In this document: positions 5,872-7,370 of the stretch, one piece after another
Position numbering within the stretch: position 1 is the stretch's first letter
How the letters are laid out: every line of letters starts with the position of its first letter
Origin: an uncultured Collinsella sp.
Lineage (GTDB): Bacteria; Actinomycetota; Coriobacteriia; Coriobacteriales; Coriobacteriaceae
Reading direction: 5' to 3'
NCBI GenBank assembly: GCA_900764025.1
Contig: CAAFMM010000429.1
Coordinates: forward strand, 1 to 7,370
Length of the DNA stretch: 7,370 nucleotides
Position numbers and translations under genes: made by a program
Notes under the pieces: model-generated
The model's database searches: none
Seen by the model: only the letters and a program-made list of their open reading frames with translations
Told to the model about the DNA's origin: nothing

Positions 5872-6402
5872 TTAGGCGAGCTTGCGGGCGAGCTCGCGCA
5901 CCTCTTCCAACTTGGGCGAGGAGGCCATGCTGTCGCGCTCGGTCATACCGCTGATGGTGATAATGCCTTGGTCCTCCCACTTGCAGTACGCGCAGGTTGA
6001 CTTGTACATAGCAATCGCCGCATCATAGACGCCCTCGCTGTGGCTATCGAGCAAAAGGGCCGTCTTGGTGAACGGGAAGCCCGTGGCACCGAAGGCGTAC
6101 AGGCGGTCGATGGCGGCCTTCTCCTGCGCAGTGATATCAAACCAGTAGATAGGCGAAGCGAAGACAACCATATCGGCGCCTTTCAGCGACTCGATCACCT
6201 TGGCCATGTCATCCTTCTGCACGCAAGTGCCCTCGTGGGCGAAGCAATACTGACACCCCAGGCAACCAGCGATTTTCTTGCTGGCAACACGGACGACCTC
6301 GACCGTATTGCCGCCCTCACGCGCGGTCTCGGCAAACGCCTCGACCATGGTGTCGGTATTGGCGCCCTTACGCGGACTGCCGCTCAACACAACGATATTC
6401 AT
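5872..6402 (-). CDS. Flavodoxin-family / Isf-like iron-sulfur flavoprotein, 176 aa
   Basis: This is a cytoplasmic flavin redox protein of the NADPH-dependent FMN reductase / iron-sulfur flavoprotein superfamily. The N-terminus MNIVVLSGSPRKGANTDTM contains the FMN-phosphate loop (GSPRKGANT, residues 8-16). A compact cysteine motif, Cys47-x2-Cys50-x2-Cys53-x6-Cys60, followed by KDDM, is the arrangement that binds a [4Fe-4S] cluster in Isf proteins. ASPIYWFDITAQEKAAIDR (82-100) is the second flavin-contact region. A further Cys137-x2-Cys140 pair lies near the C-terminus. The length is typical of the short members. The start ATG 6402-6400 has AAGGGAG six bases upstream. Its electron donor and acceptor cannot be told from sequence; electron transfer or quinone/nitro/disulfide reduction are possible roles. 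It is on the same strand as the hydrolase, 148 bases downstream of it, with a candidate promoter between. Confidence 0.9.
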   Translation of the reverse strand: MNIVVLSGSPRKGANTDTMVEAFAETAREGGNTVEVVRVASKKIAGCLGCQYCFAHEGTCVQKDDMAKVIESLKGADMVVFASPIYWFDITAQEKAAIDRLYAFGATGFPFTKTALLLDSHSEGVYDAAIAMYKSTCAYCKWEDQGIITISGMTERDSMASSPKLEEVRELARKLA

Positions 6403-6419
6403 AGGAATCTCCCTTCTTC

Positions 6420-6447
6420 ATGCCGCAGGCGCGCGGCATATTTTTTT
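6420..6447 (+). terminator. Intrinsic-terminator-like hairpin with T-run, plus strand
   Basis: ATGCCGC (6420-6426) pairs perfectly with GCGGCAT (6433-6439) around a 6-nt loop. An A and then seven Ts (6441-6447) follow. Read on the plus strand this is a compact intrinsic terminator, yet no plus-strand gene ends here. Read on the minus strand it is a hairpin just before the flavoprotein ribosome binding site, without a T-run. Confidence 0.5.
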
Positions 6448-6477
6448 GTTTTAACCAAAACAGATGGAGTTATTCAA
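6448..6477 (-). promoter_or_regulatory. Weak candidate promoter for the flavoprotein gene
   Basis: On the minus strand TTGAAT (6477-6472) and TAAAAC (6453-6448) are 18 bases apart, each matching four of six consensus positions. It would place the hairpin at 6420-6439 in the 5' leader. An alternative is readthrough from the hydrolase gene. Confidence 0.3.
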
Positions 6478-6550
6478 TCGCCTCGTTTCAGCTACCCCCA
6501 CTCTTTAGAAGAATCGTTGCTGGAGACTTGGCATTGAATCAAGGCACGCC

Positions 6551-7370
6551 TTATTTCAAATATTCCTCAAAGAATGCCTTCAGCTTTCCAAACGGAATGA
6601 TATCCATCTGATCGTAGAGGTCGGTATGGCTGGCACCGGGGATAATGAGCAATTCCTTGTTGTCCCCCGTCAGCTTGCCGTACGCGGTTTCGCTGAAATA
6701 GCGGGAGTGCGCCTTCTCGCCATGCACCAGCAACACAGCAGAGCGGATTTCGCCGGCGTACTGCAAGATCGGCATATTCAAAAACGACAGCGAGGACGTC
6801 ACATTCCAGCCGCCATTGGAGCCAAGGCTGCGGGGATGGTAGCCTCGCGGAGTCTTGTAGTAGGCGTAATAGTCCGCCACAAACTGCGGCGCGTCCTCCG
6901 GCAGCGGATCGACCACGCCGCCCGCCAGCGCGTAACTGCCGTTTTTATAATCCTCGGTGCGCTGTACATTCAGCGCTTTCCGCTTTTCGAAGCGTGCCTG
7001 CTCAGAATCCTCGGCGTCAAAATAGCCATTGGCGGTCACGCGGGTCATGTCGTACATCGTCATAGCCGCGGTAGCTTTGATGCGGGTGTCGATGGCCGCC
7101 GCATTGATTGCCATGCCGCCCCAACCGCAGATGCCGATGATGCCGATGCGCTCCGTGTCAACGTTATTCTGCACGGAGAGGAAATCCACCGCGGCGCAGA
7201 AATCCTCGGTGTTGATGTCCGGCGATGCTACATAGCGGGGCGCACCGCCGCTCTCGCCGGTATAGGACGGGTCGAAGGCAATCGCGAAAAAGCCCAGCTC
7301 CGCCATTTTCTGCGCATAAAGGCCGGACGTTTGCTCCTTCACCGCGCCAAACGGACCGCTGACGGCGATG
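6551..7370 (-). CDS. Alpha/beta hydrolase, dienelactone-hydrolase type, N-terminus outside window
   Basis: 272 residues are visible; the frame stays open to the right edge. The visible part begins IAVSGPFGAVKEQTSGLYAQ, where 'GPFG..KEQ' is the oxyanion-hole strand and turn normally found tens of residues into such proteins. The GTG at 7342-7340 is therefore an internal valine and not a start. The nucleophile elbow is GICGWGG (fragment residues 79-85) with Cys81 in the nucleophile place, as in dienelactone hydrolase. HGEKAHS (217-222) and GASHTDLYD, with His248 as the probable catalytic histidine, complete the site. FDPSYTGESGG (32-42) is characteristic of this group of uncharacterised bacterial hydrolases. 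The substrate is unknown; an ester, lactone or thioester is likely. No signal peptide can be judged. The stop is TAA at 6553-6551. Confidence 0.88.
   Translation of the reverse strand, partial: IAVSGPFGAVKEQTSGLYAQKMAELGFFAIAFDPSYTGESGGAPRYVASPDINTEDFCAAVDFLSVQNNVDTERIGIIGICGWGGMAINAAAIDTRIKATAAMTMYDMTRVTANGYFDAEDSEQARFEKRKALNVQRTEDYKNGSYALAGGVVDPLPEDAPQFVADYYAYYKTPRGYHPRSLGSNGGWNVTSSLSFLNMPILQYAGEIRSAVLLVHGEKAHSRYFSETAYGKLTGDNKELLIIPGASHTDLYDQMDIIPFGKLKAFFEEYLK

Noticed and set aside
6040..6537. Plus-strand open frame of 165 codons opposite the flavoprotein gene
   Set aside because: It is an antisense shadow of a well-supported flavoprotein; it crosses the hairpin and T-run at 6420-6447 and has no family match.
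7340..7342. GTG as the start of the alpha/beta hydrolase
   Set aside because: The frame is open upstream to the window edge and encodes the conserved oxyanion-hole strand (IAVSGPFGA), so this valine is internal.

Overview
The window is from a fairly GC-rich bacterium. The best guess is Coriobacteriia (Actinomycetota), perhaps a gut Collinsella-like organism. This rests on overall protein style, codon choice and a relic of an Orc1/Cdc6-like AAA ATPase family that I associate with that group. No marker gene fixes the taxon, so this is an inference.

Layout. (1) 1-475, minus strand: a two-gene unit of a small XRE-type repressor and a membrane protein that runs off the left edge. The ribosome binding site of the second gene overlaps the stop codon of the first. 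(2) 476-794: a divergent intergenic region. It holds a near-consensus minus-strand promoter (TTGACA-17-TATATT) bracketed by an inverted repeat that is probably the repressor's operator. It also holds a 37-nt almost perfect hairpin, a second hairpin, and a candidate plus-strand promoter. (3) 795-5078, plus strand: a two-gene operon encoding both subunits of a type IIA DNA topoisomerase. Subunit B carries the GHKL ATPase and Toprim; subunit A carries the catalytic tyrosine and C-terminal domain. The pair is topoisomerase IV-like rather than gyrase: there is no GyrA box and no large GyrB insert. It is divergent in the ATPase G-loop and in the quinolone-binding positions. (4) 5079-5763: a GC-rich hairpin, an A-tract tandem repeat, and a decayed AAA ATPase gene. 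The relic lacks its Walker A end, has an in-frame stop, and has lost its middle. (5) 5764-5871: a perfect 15-bp inverted repeat at a convergent junction. (6) 5872-7370, minus strand: an Isf-like iron-sulfur flavoprotein gene and a dienelactone-hydrolase-type alpha/beta hydrolase whose N-terminus lies beyond the right edge.

How the parts work together. The two topoisomerase subunits should assemble into an A2B2 enzyme that passes one DNA duplex through another, driven by ATP. The repressor and membrane protein form a separate, probably autoregulated unit that shares only the intergenic region. The two right-hand genes look like ordinary redox and hydrolase accessory genes. I see no clear new multi-gene system. 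The points most worth a second look are the divergent topoisomerase, the hairpins lying between the two divergent promoters, and the repeat structures around the ATPase relic.
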